From positions 1,178,001 through 1,242,000 of the forward strand of contig BTPP01000009.1 of assembly GCA_037102815.1 (NCBI GenBank): DNA of 64,000 nucleotides, written 5' to 3'. The notes beneath the pieces are model-generated. The model had not been told where the DNA came from, searched no databases, and was given only the letters and a program-made list of their open reading frames with translations. The position numbers and the translations under genes are program-made. The DNA comes from Neurospora intermedia (taxonomy: Eukaryota > Ascomycota > Sordariomycetes > Sordariales > Sordariaceae). Positions 23,301 through 35,565 of the stretch are shown here, one piece after another (position 1 is the first letter of the stretch; the number at the start of each line of letters is the position of its first letter).

Positions 23301-25280
23301 CTAACTTTCAAGGACGGGGCTTTGTTGTCCGTGGTGCTGTCCACCGGTATCCTGATCACGGGCCACTCCATTCCCAATTTTTGGATCTTGGGGTATCTGG
23401 ACCTCCTTTTCTATGACTTCGTTCTTCCTGACATGTCCCATGCACCGTGGTTTCCCACAATTCGAAAGTCTGCATCTGTCGTTGGAAATCAGATACGCTG
23501 TTCTGACAACTTTCTCCTTATCGACCTCAAATTCAATTTGTTCTTTTGGTATCCCTTCATCGCACCGCCAGCCGCCATACGGCCGGCGAGAATTCGTCTC
23601 GTACAGGCACCGGAAGAGCTGCACCGCTTCGAGCACATGATACTTGCGCCAGAAGCCATGGTCTTTTCCCTTCAATACATATAGCAGTAACTCTAGCAAG
23701 GCCCAAATAACCCCGAGAAAGATCAGGATGGCCACCAAGCAGATGATCCCGGTAAGCGAAAACGTCTGGATGTCCGGGCTAGACACCACAAAGTGCCCGG
23801 ACCCTTCCTCGGCTTGGCCGTTGCCGCCCCGGAAGACATTGGGGTAATTTTGATCGGAGCCGCCGAACATGGTTGCGTCAATAAAGATATTTCGAGTCGC
23901 TACGAAGCTCGCAAGAACTAGACGCTCCAGATCACTGTCAATGGATGACATGGATGCATCAATCACCCCGTTAGGACTGGTTGTTCGAGACCTAAGTGCC
24001 GAGTCACCGCTTGCGTTTCCCAATCTGACAAGCATTGGACCAGCAAAGAATGTTGCCTCGAGGACTTTGACGAGGACGTCTGGAATGGTTCGACCCGGCT
24101 GGTCTCTGAGGTCGGCGATCGAGTTGAGAGCGGTTCCCTTGTGTGACCATTGCATCTGCTCCCAGCAAGAGAGGACAGGTCTGGCGCGCTTCATCCAAAA
24201 TTTGGCGTTAAACTGACTTGGGCTGGCGGGCTGGTCACGCAGCTCTGTCGAGTACCAAGGATCACTGCCTTCCGTCACACTGGTCCGCCGCGCGGAATTC
24301 ACTATCACAGCGAAGGAGTAGTTGGAATCCGCTGGTGGCCCCTCCACAAGGTACTCGCTAGGGAACTGGAAGGCGGCGGTAGGCGCGCGAGCAATCGCAA
24401 CCTCAGACAACCCGATGGACCATGGCTGCTCCTCGTTGTTCCACAGATGGTAGGCCTCGCTGGTGTTGGTACTGATGTCAGAACGGTACCAGTCGTACTC
24501 AGTTCTGCAGTAACCCTTTACCCCTAGTGAGAGGCCATCGCCACCCTGCAAACCTAGCTCGACCCCGGTGAGTTTGTAATTGTAGTTGAGCTCGTGCAAA
24601 AGATCAGTTCCGTTTGGAATGAGGCCGAGATCCTCACTTGTAATGTTCACGCGGGTGCGTAGTGTTACCTTGGCTGCTTCGACGCTTCCCAAAGAGCGCA
24701 AAATGCCTGGGGCACGGAGACCAAAGTCCTTCAACTGCTGAACAGGAACTTGACCAGGGACATCGGGGTAGAAGAGAACGCTTGGGTTGACGGGTGCGAC
24801 GTGTCCGATCGAAATAAGCCAGGAGATGATTGTCGACATGGCTATACTCCCTCCGCCGACGGCAAAGCAAACGAGACAAAGTGACAAGGCATACAAGAAG
24901 TCGCCTCTATGATCGGGCTTTTCGTCTGTATCCGCTGACACTTTCGCCTCAGACTCCTTGACTGTACGTGGATAGCACCGAAAGGTATACGTCGCCAGTC
25001 CAAGTAATGCAGCGATCGCATCGCCTGAGTTCCAAAGTATGATCATGCCAATATATCTCTTCCTGGACTTTCTGCCAGTGAACATCAGGGAGACAAAGCA
25101 GATTATCCTCCAGAGAGCTGCGAAACTCAGAGTAACGACCACTGAGAGTGCAGATGCTACAAGCACCGAGCTTCTCCCGGAAAATGCTATAGCCCATCTG
25201 TCTCCTTTGTCGCTAGGCATGTAGAATGCCTGGGCGAGGTAGTAGGCCGTTCGTGGGGGTGGAGTGTAGATGTCGGACAT
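23301..25280 (-). CDS. Multi-pass membrane protein of unknown function, 659 residues
   Basis: A single open frame. ATG 25278-25280 has A at -3. Hydrophobic segments lie at about residues 35-65 (SVLVASALSVVVTLSFAALW), 75-98 (GMIILWNSGDAIAALLGLA), 130-160 (LYALSLCLVCFAVGGGSIA) and 520-550 (GIICLVAILIFLGVIWALLE). Between the third and fourth segments is a hydrophilic domain of about 350 residues with several N-x-S/T sequons (NIT, NGT, NTS, NYS, NAS). This suggests it faces the outside or a lumen. The C-terminal tail is charged and probably cytosolic. I do not recognise a family. The topology resembles uncharacterised fungal membrane proteins with a large exposed loop, and no function is proposed. 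Confidence 0.82.
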   Translation of the reverse strand: MSDIYTPPPRTAYYLAQAFYMPSDKGDRWAIAFSGRSSVLVASALSVVVTLSFAALWRIICFVSLMFTGRKSRKRYIGMIILWNSGDAIAALLGLATYTFRCYPRTVKESEAKVSADTDEKPDHRGDFLYALSLCLVCFAVGGGSIAMSTIISWLISIGHVAPVNPSVLFYPDVPGQVPVQQLKDFGLRAPGILRSLGSVEAAKVTLRTRVNITSEDLGLIPNGTDLLHELNYNYKLTGVELGLQGGDGLSLGVKGYCRTEYDWYRSDISTNTSEAYHLWNNEEQPWSIGLSEVAIARAPTAAFQFPSEYLVEGPPADSNYSFAVIVNSARRTSVTEGSDPWYSTELRDQPASPSQFNAKFWMKRARPVLSCWEQMQWSHKGTALNSIADLRDQPGRTIPDVLVKVLEATFFAGPMLVRLGNASGDSALRSRTTSPNGVIDASMSSIDSDLERLVLASFVATRNIFIDATMFGGSDQNYPNVFRGGNGQAEEGSGHFVVSSPDIQTFSLTGIICLVAILIFLGVIWALLELLLYVLKGKDHGFWRKYHVLEAVQLFRCLYETNSRRPYGGWRCDEGIPKEQIEFEVDKEKVVRTAYLISNDRCRLSNCGKPRCMGHVRKNEVIEKEVQIPQDPKIGNGVARDQDTGGQHHGQQSPVLES

Positions 25281-28200
25281 TTTGGTTAAAGGTGAAGCAA
25301 GTTAACCCCAGAATCTGTCTAGCTATGATCTTGGAAGATTGGCCGAGTCAGTAAAGGTATATCTGAATCCCCATGTATCCCCAAACTTAGGTGCTGTTGC
25401 CGACATTGAAACCCATCGGTTGTCATAACTGGAGAGAAGCAACTGAACTGCTTACAAAGGAGTGCACAGGTTGTTATGGATGCCAAGGGCAGATAATCGC
25501 AGATAATAGCCTAGAAGCTATGTCGGATATGCTCAGCTTCGAGCTGCGAATGGCTTTATCAACTCAGAAAGTGATGTGCCTGACCCCAGGTCTTGCGCTC
25601 ACCGGAGTATTTAAGCTTCGAAAATGTAAGTTGACAAGGCACTGATTCACCAAGATGTGGCATGCGAGGTAAGTTGACCTAGCCATAACATAAAGGTGGC
25701 AAGGACCTGGCTGGTACCGTGCTTCACTAAAGTCACGATGAGGGGACACAAGCCGAACCTCATGCCCTTAATTTCTTCTTCGCCGTCCAGTCTCATTCAA
25801 TACCCCTACGTCCATGAGTTCTCTGGACTCCTTCCGGCGTCTTGCTCTCCATCCTGAACCTGTCTTCTCCACTTGCATGTTCCCACATCCAAGGAAACTT
25901 CAGCTCCACCTTCGCAATTCTACAACCTCGGCAACAACTTCCTTATCCAGACCTGACGAGTAGGGCGGTGTTTTCTCGAGGCTTGACAAGCGGTTGGCTG
26001 GAAGGTGGTGGGTTGGGTTCAATGAAGTCCTGGCATCAGGCTGGGAGAAAGGTTGCTGCTGCCCGGAGACAGCCCATTCAGAATTTCCGTCCTCTCTCTA
26101 CTCCCTCCACTCCCACCGCCCCCCTCACCCTCTTAACTACCCCCTCTCTGCATGTTGTCAACCCATGATAGGCCGTGACATTTGGAAAATGTCAAGGACA
26201 TGATTCAGCCGCACTACGACCAAAGTCTCCCAGAAGCCTTCAGGCCTGTGAGTCCTGGTCTTCATTTGCATGATTCTGGTGTGTCGTACACTCGCGAGTG
26301 AGTTGCAAGGACCCACTCTAACAAGCACATGTACGCTTCTCTGTTGCCCGGGCAGTGTTGGGGAGGCCAACAACCACGGAGGTTACCTCCCCTTTCCACC
26401 ATTACTCATTGGCACCGGCACAACAGTTACAACTGGGGACAGCAGATATCAACAACGGTCATCATTCAAAGAGACTCAGACAAGATTACAAACCAAGCAC
26501 TATAATCAACATGCGGAGTGTATACATTATAGACTCGTGCAGGTGCCAACATACTTCCCCGTCCTAGTTGAGCTCCAGTCGGTTGATAACCTCGAACCCA
26601 ACTTCGCGATTCTCTCCAAGGTACGGTATACCAATGCAGCACGACGATCATCAAAGTCTTAATAGGACTGTGATAATACGAAGGCGTGCTCGTGCATTGC
26701 TGAGACTGCCAACTAGCCACTACCATCTGTTCAACCTTCCCGTCTCGAAGGCAACTTCAAAAGCCTAGGCTGCTCAAGAGCCTTCAGTAGCCTATGTAGG
26801 ATATGTCATTGGCCGGATCAAACTTTCGTGTATCCGGACCCATTTGGAGCCACGTAAGAGTCACGCCGGCTGTCAGTGACGGCCCGGGCTGGATGCACGA
26901 GACCCTTTTTGCGGAAAGTGCGTGAAATTGAGGCTTGCAGACCATTTCCCTTTCTCATAACTTACCACACAGCCTGTGGCCGATGGTGAACGACAATGGA
27001 CCAGCAGCAAGCCGCTGTCAGCGCCGAGCGGTACTTTGAACACGTCGAAGCCCAATCTTGCTCGAGCAAGGTCAGTGGTTGGTGTGACTGGTAAATGAGG
27101 TAGTGAAAATGGATGAAAAGGCTGCGAGCGCCGAGCTATATCTTCGACAGAATGCGGTTTGTGATGAACAAAGGAGCCCCGTCCGGCCGATCTGGTTCGA
27201 CCAGTTAGTATTTTCAGCTGAGCCTCTATCACAACCTACATAAGCCAAGCACGCCGAGCCCTCTGATCCCCGGAGCCTTGCGGAGAATTCGAATTATACA
27301 GCATGCAGTGGAGCGCCTGAGGCGGCTGGGCGGGTTGTTTTCTGACTCCAGAAAATCTTCCCGGTGCTTTGACGAAGTGCGGAGAAGCGCCTGCATGCAA
27401 GCTGCAGCCGGGACTCGCTAGGTAAGGCTGTTCGGTGACCTCAGAGATGGTAAACCCCTTTCAGGTCCCCGGTAATCCCCTTGATTCGCTAATCTTTGCT
27501 CGAGCAACGAATAGGGGTCCATCGAATGGAGACTCGCCCACCATATATCATCACCACTTACACACCCGCATGGCGTCAGTGCCAGAGCCGATGTATACCA
27601 TAACAGGACTTCGTCATCTTGGGCCAACTCTTTGACCCTGCATCGATACCACCACCCTCCCTCATTTACCTGCTCACCACACATCACCAAAATATCGTCA
27701 AATCATCTGTGATCAGTTCGCAGCCTCACGATGCGAGATGGGGATAACTGAGAACTGCAAACTGCAGAGATTGGACTGATAGGACGGGATGCCTGGATTA
27801 CTATCACCAGCCGTATCATTTTGGTGATACAAGTATCTATCAGCATGCCGATCTCCACTACCTCAACCAGAAGCATGAGGCCGAGGAGCGGAAAAGCTGT
27901 CAATATTGCATGAAAGTTGCATGTGTGGGGCGGTCCAGTTGTCCGGGGCTTTTGGATGTATGTAAAGGTCTCCACGATCGGTTTTCGGTACATGGCCACT
28001 CCTCCATTGGACGCAAATTGCGCCAGTTTTAGGTTTCGACAATTGGCACTCTGCTTCTTGAGCACTTCAATCAGCAGCTGCCAAGGTGGCATTGCCATGG
28101 AGCAATGGTGTCGGTGGCTTGGTGGGGAGTTTTCCGGATGTAAGTCCGCCCGCAGCTCGATCAACAAGGGCCGCAATCGATACAAGGTACCGGGTTGAGG

Positions 28201-28423
28201 CTAAAACGATCTCAGAGTAATGTGTGAAGATAAAGAGAAGAAGCTATTGAGGCATTCCATACATGTATATAAGAAGTCGCAGACCCACCGGCGTTGATGA
28301 CTTCACTTTGTGTCTCACTGCAGCACCGCTTCTTCGACCTCAGTCTTCACTCCACTCACCAACTAGGGAAAGGTCTCGAATCACTTTTCCCTCAGTTAGT
28401 ATCTCCGGCACTTCACCATCACC
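25281..28423. other. Gene-poor stretch, 3.1 kb
   Basis: It contains the promoter of the minus-strand membrane protein gene on the left and that of the fasciclin gene on the right (a TATATAAG-like box near 28265). I see no supportable gene between them. Open frames are under 165 codons, overlap on both strands and lack motifs. Confidence 0.5.
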
Positions 28424-29584
28424 ATGATTCTTTTCCATGTTCTCCTTGCCCTGTCGGCGGCAACCCTTGCTTCCGCCGACACCCTAATCAACACCCTCCA
28501 GCAGAATGGTTTCAGCGACTTCGCCAGCATCTACCAAGATGCGGACCCCAGTATTCTCTCCAGCATCGACGTCGGCAGCAACTTCATCATTTACGCCACC
28601 AACAACACCCAGTCTGCCGTCAACTCCACCCTCGCCCGTCGTAGTACCACCAGCCAGTCCCAAATTGCCGCCATGTGTTCGGTGCAGAACACAGCTTCCA
28701 GTTCGAAGAAGCTGCGCTCCAAGCGCCAGCAGGCTAACTCTCCTGCAGCTGTCTACGAGTCTCTGCTGAGTGACCCGGAGATTGTCAACCTCGGCCCGGG
28801 CGTCAACCAGTCTCTTGTTGAGAAGCCCGTCGGAGAAGCGGGTGTGCCCAACGTTTTCGCCGGTGCGGGTAAGGTTGTTCCGGTTGTGGGTGATGATATC
28901 CCCTTTGACGGAGGTGTCATTAGGCCCGTGGCTTCGTAAGGCATCCCCTCCTCTTCTCTTAGCACCAAACTCACCACTAACGAATCCGCCAACAACAGTC
29001 TCCTCGAAATCCCCGGCTCCATCCCCAGCACACTCTCCCTCTTCCCCAACCTCTCCAACCTCACCGCCCTCCTGACCCAATCCAACCTCACCGGGCCCGT
29101 TAGCGAGACCGCCGGCATCACCGTCCTCGCACCTGAGGACAGCGCTTTCGCCGCCGTCAATATCTCGGCCCTCACCGACGAGCAGATCGTCGGCATCCTC
29201 AGTCAGCACATCATTGTCAATTATGTCGGTTACTCCCCGCTGTTGAAGGATGGACAGGTTCTCAACACCCTGGCCAATGGCACCATTACTGTTGCTGTCA
29301 GGGATAGCGGTGTCTACTTCAATGGTGCAAAGGTCACTGCTTCTGATGTCATTGTTGAGAATGGTGTTGTGCATACTGTTGCTTCGGTGAGTTCATTCTT
29401 TTTTTTCCCCCCTTCAGCATACGTACCTTGATGAATGAGGACTTATTGACACAATATTGAACAGCTTGTCGGCTCCGGGGACGGCGAGAACCCGCCCGCT
29501 ACTGGCTCTGCTGGTCGTACCGGACTTGGTTTGAAGACTCTCGCCCTCGCTGCTCTGGGCATGGCTGTTGCTGCATTGTTCTAA
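28424..29584 (+). CDS. Fasciclin (FAS1) domain protein, secreted and probably GPI-anchored
   Basis: Exons are 28424-28935, 28999-29386 and 29465-29584, with donors GTAAGG and GTGAGT and acceptors AACAG. The product is 339 residues. A signal peptide is at residues 1-18 (MILFHVLLALSAATLASA). Two FAS1 domains follow, at about 20-175 (TLINTLQQNGFSDFASIYQD) and about 178-305. The second has the typical ITVLAPEDSAFAAV and the VIVENGVVHTV ending. The C-terminus has a short Gly/Ser/Pro region, then a hydrophobic tail LKTLALAALGMAVAALF, as in a GPI-anchor signal. Several N-glycosylation sequons occur (NNT, NST, NLS, NLT, NGT). FAS1 proteins act in cell-surface adhesion; placement at the plasma membrane or wall is inferred. 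Confidence 0.92.
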
Positions 29585-31137
29585 TGTAATTGCTAATCTT
29601 TCACCGGAAATTGGGTCACAGGCTGGGGGATGAAGGTTGAGGAAGGTGACGGAGTCTGATGCGTTAACGATTGTATGATGAATAAATGATCTATACCCTG
29701 TCTTGAATCAAGCCAGCATTGCTCATGATCAACCAGTTATTGGATGATTGTTGAGTGCCTGTAGAGCGTTGTGTATGGTAGGTGAAAATTGCCGGATTAC
29801 ATTCATGACGGACGGTCAGGGTTGGATTTGGCGACACGGCTCGGAACGGGCACTTTCTCGTTTGTGGTCCAATCGATGAGTCGGGTCCAATGTGATCCGG
29901 ATTCTTCGGTTTAGGAGTTGATTTCTGGTCATAATCACCCAAGATAATTGCAGGACTCGTCAGTTTCGGTGGTTTGTTCAATTGCGCCTTCGTTCACTCA
30001 AACTTGTCCTGTCGACACGTTCCCGGTATAAGCTGGAACAAACCCCGGCACCAACGGCCAAACGGAAACTCGTATGGCTCGGATACGATGCCTTTAAGAC
30101 CTAATGTTCGGGGCACAAAAAGAACGAGGTGGATGTCGAGTCGAAAAGAACACACCGTTGCCGCTAACCAGTGAAACAGACGCCATTTAGCGCTATCAGA
30201 TGCCCTAGGGTCGCATCCACACCCCTGGAAGCCCGGCACGTCGGCGTCATCCGGACATCGCAGTGCAGCCAGGAACACCCGATCCGACCCCACCACAACG
30301 GCACCTGACGACCACCTTCACCTGAAAAAGCCCCTTTGCGCCTCCCCGGATTTGCGCACATTGCCTGCTCAGCCATCCTTCTTATCAGGTGTGGCTGCAA
30401 TTGAGACATCGAATTTGCCGCGGCACTATCGCTAACGGCTGTCACAGCCCCACAGGCCTCTCACAAAGTCTCAAAAGTGCCTTGGAGAGAGATTTGCCTC
30501 GCCGTGACCATCATCCCAGGTCACTTTTGCATATTCTCATCAAACAACTTTTTCACAAGATCCATGTTCATGGACAACACACCAATCCACATGGAACAGC
30601 CGTGACCCATCCAACTATCCATCCATCCATCCATCCCGGTGATGGCGACCATGGCGTGGTGCTTCATCCACAAGGGGCGAAGCGCTTGCTTTGGCATGGG
30701 AGTCCTCGGGTTTGTCAAGTCTCTCCATGATTTCACTCTTAAACCTTCCCATTGCCAAGATCTTCGAAAAAGAGTTTCCCATCTCGATACTTGATAATCA
30801 GTATCAACCGCGCTAACACACCTATCTGAGAGCACAACACCGTCTCAAAAGCAATCGCAACCACCGCCAACCTATTATTACACCGCCATACCTTGATATA
30901 CACCTTAATACACGGAATTGTAATACACCACCTCGACAAGGGGGGCTAGCTACCAAGCCTCCACCTGCCGCCGACGATCACCACCACCAAGACGTCGGCA
31001 CTCCACAAACACACACCTTATTTCAACGTCAACTTCGTTACTGTCCCCTCCCTCTCCAGTGCGGCTCCACTCACCGACATCTCAACCTCAACCTCACAGA
31101 CACATCCTCGTCACAACCAAAACCTAAGAAGATCAAG
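29585..31137. other. Intergenic region between fasciclin and nucleotidase genes
   Basis: No gene supported. A short ATCC microsatellite lies at 30616-30636. The region from about 30960 to 31137 is C-rich and CT/CA-rich, as is usual for a 5' leader of a highly expressed Neurospora-type gene. Confidence 0.5.
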
Positions 31138-32472
31138 ATGACAGTCACCACCCCCAACCCTTCCAAACCACCATACCAGCACGAGCGTCATATTGCCGAG
31201 CTAGCCGTGCAACGCGCCTCCCTCCTCACGCGCCGCGTCCTCGCCGGCATCCTCAACCCTTCTTCCACTTCTACATCTTCGACCTCCACTTCTGGTACCT
31301 CGACACCACAACTTCATCATGACGACCACCCCGACCGCCGCGTCAGCGTCGCTTCCATCTCCAAGCCCGACTTCTCCCCCGTGACCGCCGCCGACTTCGC
31401 CGTGCAAGCGCTCCTCACCGCCGCCATCCGCGCGCACTTTCCGACCGACGGGTTCATTGGCGAAGAGGACGCCGACGCTTTGCGCGCGGATCCGGTGCTG
31501 GCCAGGCAGGTATTTGATTTGGTTCGGTCATGCGCCTCCACCGAGTCAGGTGATGAAGCGCTCTCATCAGCCCTCCCACAAACCATCCCCGAGATGCTAT
31601 CTCTCATCGACCTAGGCGGACGTGGCACCGGCTCACCCACCGCCCGCTTCTGGGCTATGGATCCCATCGATGGCACGGCGGCGTTCATGCGCGGGCAGCA
31701 GTATGCTGTGAGCCTGTGTTTGATTGAGGGCGGGAGGGAGATGGTTGGCGTTCTAGGCTGCCCCAACCTAGGCATTACTCTCCCCTCTTCCTCTTCCTCT
31801 TCCTCTTCCTCTTCCGCTTCTCCGCAAACCAAAATTTGCACAGCTACGTACATAATCTCCGAGGACAGCACCCCATCTCCATCCCCTGACGCTCAGGATC
31901 AGGATGAACAACAAACAACAAACGGCATCCTCCTCAGTGCCGCGCGTTCCCAAGGCGCTACTATCCGGCCCATCGCCGACCAAACTTCCCCAACGGACCT
32001 TCTCCCCGCAATCCCCCTCACCAAGTCCTCCTCCTCCTTCACTAAAACTCCGCAAACCAACCCACCAAACATGTCCAACCTCCACTTCATCGACTCCCTC
32101 TCCACCCCCGCAACCTCTTCCTCCCTCGTCGCCCGCGTCGCCACCTTAGCTGGCGTACCCAATTACTCTTTTCCCGGCACGGAGCTGTACTCGTCACACA
32201 TGCGATACGTAGCCATGATCCTTGGCGGGCCATCGCACGTGCAGGTGCGCATCCCCAAGCCGAGGACCAAGGCCACCTATATCTGGGACCACGCCGGCGC
32301 ACAGCTGATCTACGTCGAGGCGACGGGGGGCAAAGGGAAGGTGACGGATCTGTGGGGGAGGCCGATTGATTATGGACGGGGAAGGAAGCTGGATGGAAAC
32401 TGGGGAGTGATTACCGCACATGAAGAGGTTGCTGGGAAGTTGTTGGAAATTGTGAGCGGCATTGTTGGGTGA
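31138..32472 (+). CDS. 3'(2'),5'-bisphosphate nucleotidase-like protein (HAL2/MET22 type)
   Basis: A single-exon gene of 444 residues; ATG follows GATCAAG with A at -3. It belongs to the lithium-sensitive inositol monophosphatase superfamily. Metal-binding motifs are present: GEED at residues 108-111, DPIDGT at 175-180, and WDHAG near the C-terminus. The segment ARFWAMDPIDGTAAFMRGQQ is HAL2-like, and FSPVTAADFAVQ matches the usual N-terminal helix. HAL2 enzymes split 3'-phosphoadenosine 5'-phosphate to AMP, removing an inhibitor made in sulfate assimilation. Departures are Ala-Ala in place of the usual Lys-Gly after the DPIDGT motif, a low-complexity insertion (STSTSSTSTSGTST) near residue 45, and a poly-Ser stretch around residue 220. 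It could be the main enzyme or a diverged paralogue with another phosphate ester as substrate. Confidence 0.88.
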   Translation: MTVTTPNPSKPPYQHERHIAELAVQRASLLTRRVLAGILNPSSTSTSSTSTSGTSTPQLHHDDHPDRRVSVASISKPDFSPVTAADFAVQALLTAAIRAHFPTDGFIGEEDADALRADPVLARQVFDLVRSCASTESGDEALSSALPQTIPEMLSLIDLGGRGTGSPTARFWAMDPIDGTAAFMRGQQYAVSLCLIEGGREMVGVLGCPNLGITLPSSSSSSSSSSASPQTKICTATYIISEDSTPSPSPDAQDQDEQQTTNGILLSAARSQGATIRPIADQTSPTDLLPAIPLTKSSSSFTKTPQTNPPNMSNLHFIDSLSTPATSSSLVARVATLAGVPNYSFPGTELYSSHMRYVAMILGGPSHVQVRIPKPRTKATYIWDHAGAQLIYVEATGGKGKVTDLWGRPIDYGRGRKLDGNWGVITAHEEVAGKLLEIVSGIVG

Positions 32473-32706
32473 TGAGGGAGGTTGGTGGTTGGTTTCCTTT
32501 GTTTGGAGTTGGTGGATGTGACTGCGTTTGCCTGCTTTGTTGGGGGGGAATCGTGGTGGTTTTGGTGTCAATGTTGGATGGCTGGATACCCTAAGTGATG
32601 CGAATGGGGATAGACGGCACCGGCAGCAATGCCCCGAACGGAAACACTTCTTGAGTTAATGCATGCATATTATGACTACTCATATCGATACCATTGAACC
32701 AAGTAA

Positions 32707-35565
32707 TTACTGCGATCGCCTCCGAGTCCACAGATGTGACAAGCTACCACTGCTAAACTTCCCAGATGCCCAAGTTCCCGGCCTCTTTTCGGTTGGTGCT
32801 TCCCGATGTTCGTGGATCGGTAGCTCCTGCAGACTCTCACCATATTGCACATCCCGTTCCCTGAGTTTCTCCAACATAAAGTTTCGTATCGTGTGGGCCG
32901 ACGCTTCCTTCAACTGATGAGTAGATGCCACTGGCTTCCTCAGTCCACCCACAAATGACCGCCAGCCGCCGAAGATGAGGCTTCGAGCCCGAGTACTGAA
33001 AGCAAGCGCGAGTGATAGAATTGTAATGCCAAGTGAGGGAAAGACTTCAGATCGGTTAGCCTAATCATCAATACCCAGAAATAATGGGACTCACTCACGC
33101 ATTAGCAGCAGCTGGGTGCCGATTCCCATATGTCCATCGTTTAGTTCCCGTGCGTTCATACCGAACATGGTGGCGAAGAATGATAATGGTAGAAAGAAGA
33201 TGGTCACAACAGTGAAGACTACTATTGACCTCCCTTGAAGGACGCTCTCGTCTGCTCGTCGAATACCCGCTTTGGCTTCGATGATTCCCGACTGCTGTTG
33301 TTTCATGTCAAGCAATTCCCGGATCTGGGTCCGTGTCTTAGCTTGTCTCTTCTCAAGGTCAGCGAGTTCATCACGATTCGATTTCATGTCAGTTAGCAGT
33401 GAGCTGGCACGCTCGAGAGTAGAAGTCAGACCGTCCAACTGAGAAGACGGAACCCCAGAGCCCAAGCCACGTAGTACCTTCTCAAAGTCCGTCATGATGG
33501 TAATCTGCTGTGTGAATATCTCTTGCATAATTTGTAGCTGGTCGATGACACTCTGGGCTTCCATTAGGACGGACCATTCGTACTTGATGTTGAGGGACTT
33601 GCGAAGCAGCTCCTCGGAGGTTTCGAGCGGATCCTGAGTGTTCATCCTCTTGACGTCACGGCCGAACCGCTCGTATGACTCCGTCTTCTTTTCCGCCTAG
33701 GGTCTCGTGTGTTAGCAATGCCATCGTACGTAACAAGGGGTACATCAGACGAACAATTTTGGATATGGCGGAACCGAATATGTCCACTACCTCTGGCCGA
33801 AGATCAGGCTTGGTCCTGTCGAAGATGACTTTGGAACATTCATCAACGATGATGAGAGCAAGATCGTAAATCGAATTGATCTGGCCTTTATCGACAGATG
33901 CCATGTAGTCCCGGACTGCTCGATGGACTGCAGAGGGATCAGGTTTGTTACGGCCCCATCTCCGAGGAAATGCGGTGATTATGGTATCTGTCGCCCACGA
34001 GGTTAGCTTGGAAACATATATCATGCGTAGCGAAACTTACTTTCATCCAGGATCCACATCCACAGTTGGTCAACCATTACCACCCTGGGAATTGACTCCA
34101 AATCGTTCTTCATCCAGGTCCCACGATAAACCACCTGTTGTCGGTCTCGCTTGGTTGTATCATCTGCAGTCCAGCTGCTGTATTGTTCGAGCGTGCGTCT
34201 CGGATGCAGGGAGGACTCGCCATAGAGATGATCATTGATCAGCCGCCAGTCGGCGGCCTCGTCGATCAGTTGAAAGAGCTTCGCTGCATGCCATAAATAA
34301 GTACCTAGTCGGCTACTGGGACGCCAAGAAGGAGCATCATCCATGGATTTGTCGCTGATAAATGTGTCGTCGGGTATGCTGTCCTGTCTAAGGACACGTG
34401 CCGTCATGACCTTATCAACGACACTATCCCAGGTTCCTCGACGCTTGTTTAGACGCTCCATGTAAAAAGTTTCCTCCTTCTGCTGACGTGTCTTGCGTAT
34501 GACATTCGTCATTCTCGTGAGTCGTTTCTCGATTTCCCAGTGTAGGTATGGCATAAAGAGCACCACGTCGTTTGTGTTGGTGGTAGCACTGGTCGGCGAA
34601 CCCAACGTTGAATGTGTCCGTGGGGCGCATGGCGCGGATGGGACAACAGCGCAACGAGGTCGTATTTGGCGGGCATGAGGTGGAAGATGTGTACCGATAC
34701 CGCCGCGTTCCTGTCCATGCCAAAGTTCGCGCTTCAGTAACTTTTCGGTGTTTGACAAACGATTTGTGGGCTTGGACATCCCTCTTTCACGTGTGATTGT
34801 GCTGCGTTGACGGTCTAATCCCGAGGCTTCACCGTAGTATCTTGCAATGGCATCTTCCACCCACTTCATGTTGTTCGCCTGGAGATGAAAGTAGCGTAAC
34901 TGGTTCTTGTCCTCCGAGCGCTTGAGTGGTGTATTGGCTATGTCATAAAGCAGTTTCTGTACCGAGATCTTTTGATGGGGGTACTGGCCATGGCAGAGAG
35001 GATGGTCGAGGGTCACTCCGCCTTGTCCCTTTTCGTACACAATCATCCAACCATTGTAGCCATAGTTGGGATCGCCCGGATTGTCGTCGATGCTATCGTC
35101 GGGTGCGCCCAGTCCGTCGATGTAATTTTCCGGATCCAGCTCTTCTTTCCTTTGCTGGTCTTGGGCCGGCTGCGTTGACCATTGCTGAACCTGAAGCAAA
35201 AGAGAACGGTTTCGCTGGAGAAGAGGCTTATGATGGCAGTTTGGCTGTGCCAATTCCGCTAGTGCTGCCTTGGAATTTTGTATTGCCTGTTCCTTCCAGC
35301 GCCTTCGAGAATCATCGAGCAAGACAACCAAGGGAGCGCTGTTGGGCTTGGGGGACAGGCGTTGGGTCTCGAAATATTCTCTCAAGTAGCGAACACGACG
35401 GAGTTCTTTCCGAACCAGCTCCTTCTCTGTTGCCGTCAAACCTTGGTACAAGGTTTTTCTCTGTGAATATCTCGCGGACAAAAAACAAGCCCAAGCGTCG
35501 GTGGGGGGAAGGGGATCGACGTATTGATCGTAACGAGGAGGAGTTGGTTGTTGATGTTGATCCAT
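32707..35565 (-). CDS. CorA-like Mg2+ transporter family protein, four exons
   Basis: Exons are 34041-35565, 33755-33987, 33099-33696 and 32707-33044. Intron donors are GTAAGT, GTTCGT and GTGAGT; introns are 53-58 bp, each with a GCTAAC-like branch. The product is 897 residues. The N-terminal two thirds is soluble. It contains VMVDQLWMWILDE, which joins over the first intron to NTIITAFPRRWGRNKPDPSA, a block characteristic of fungal CorA-like proteins. A coiled-coil region follows (about residues 610-740; TSTLERASSLLTDMKSNRDE). The pore part has IVVFTVVTIFFLPLSFFATM followed by FGMN, the CorA selectivity signature, then a second membrane helix (GITILSLALAFSTRARS) and a 95-residue charged tail. 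Bacterial and yeast CorA/Alr proteins carry Mg2+. This large ascomycete subfamily often lacks experimental evidence, so ion transport is an inference. The 3' end is convergent with the nucleotidase gene (234 bp apart). Confidence 0.9.

Noticed and set aside
28484-29374. 296-codon minus-strand frame across the fasciclin gene
   Set aside because: It spans the introns of the fasciclin gene and is a shadow of it; its Gly/Asp/Glu-rich composition is typical of antisense frames here.
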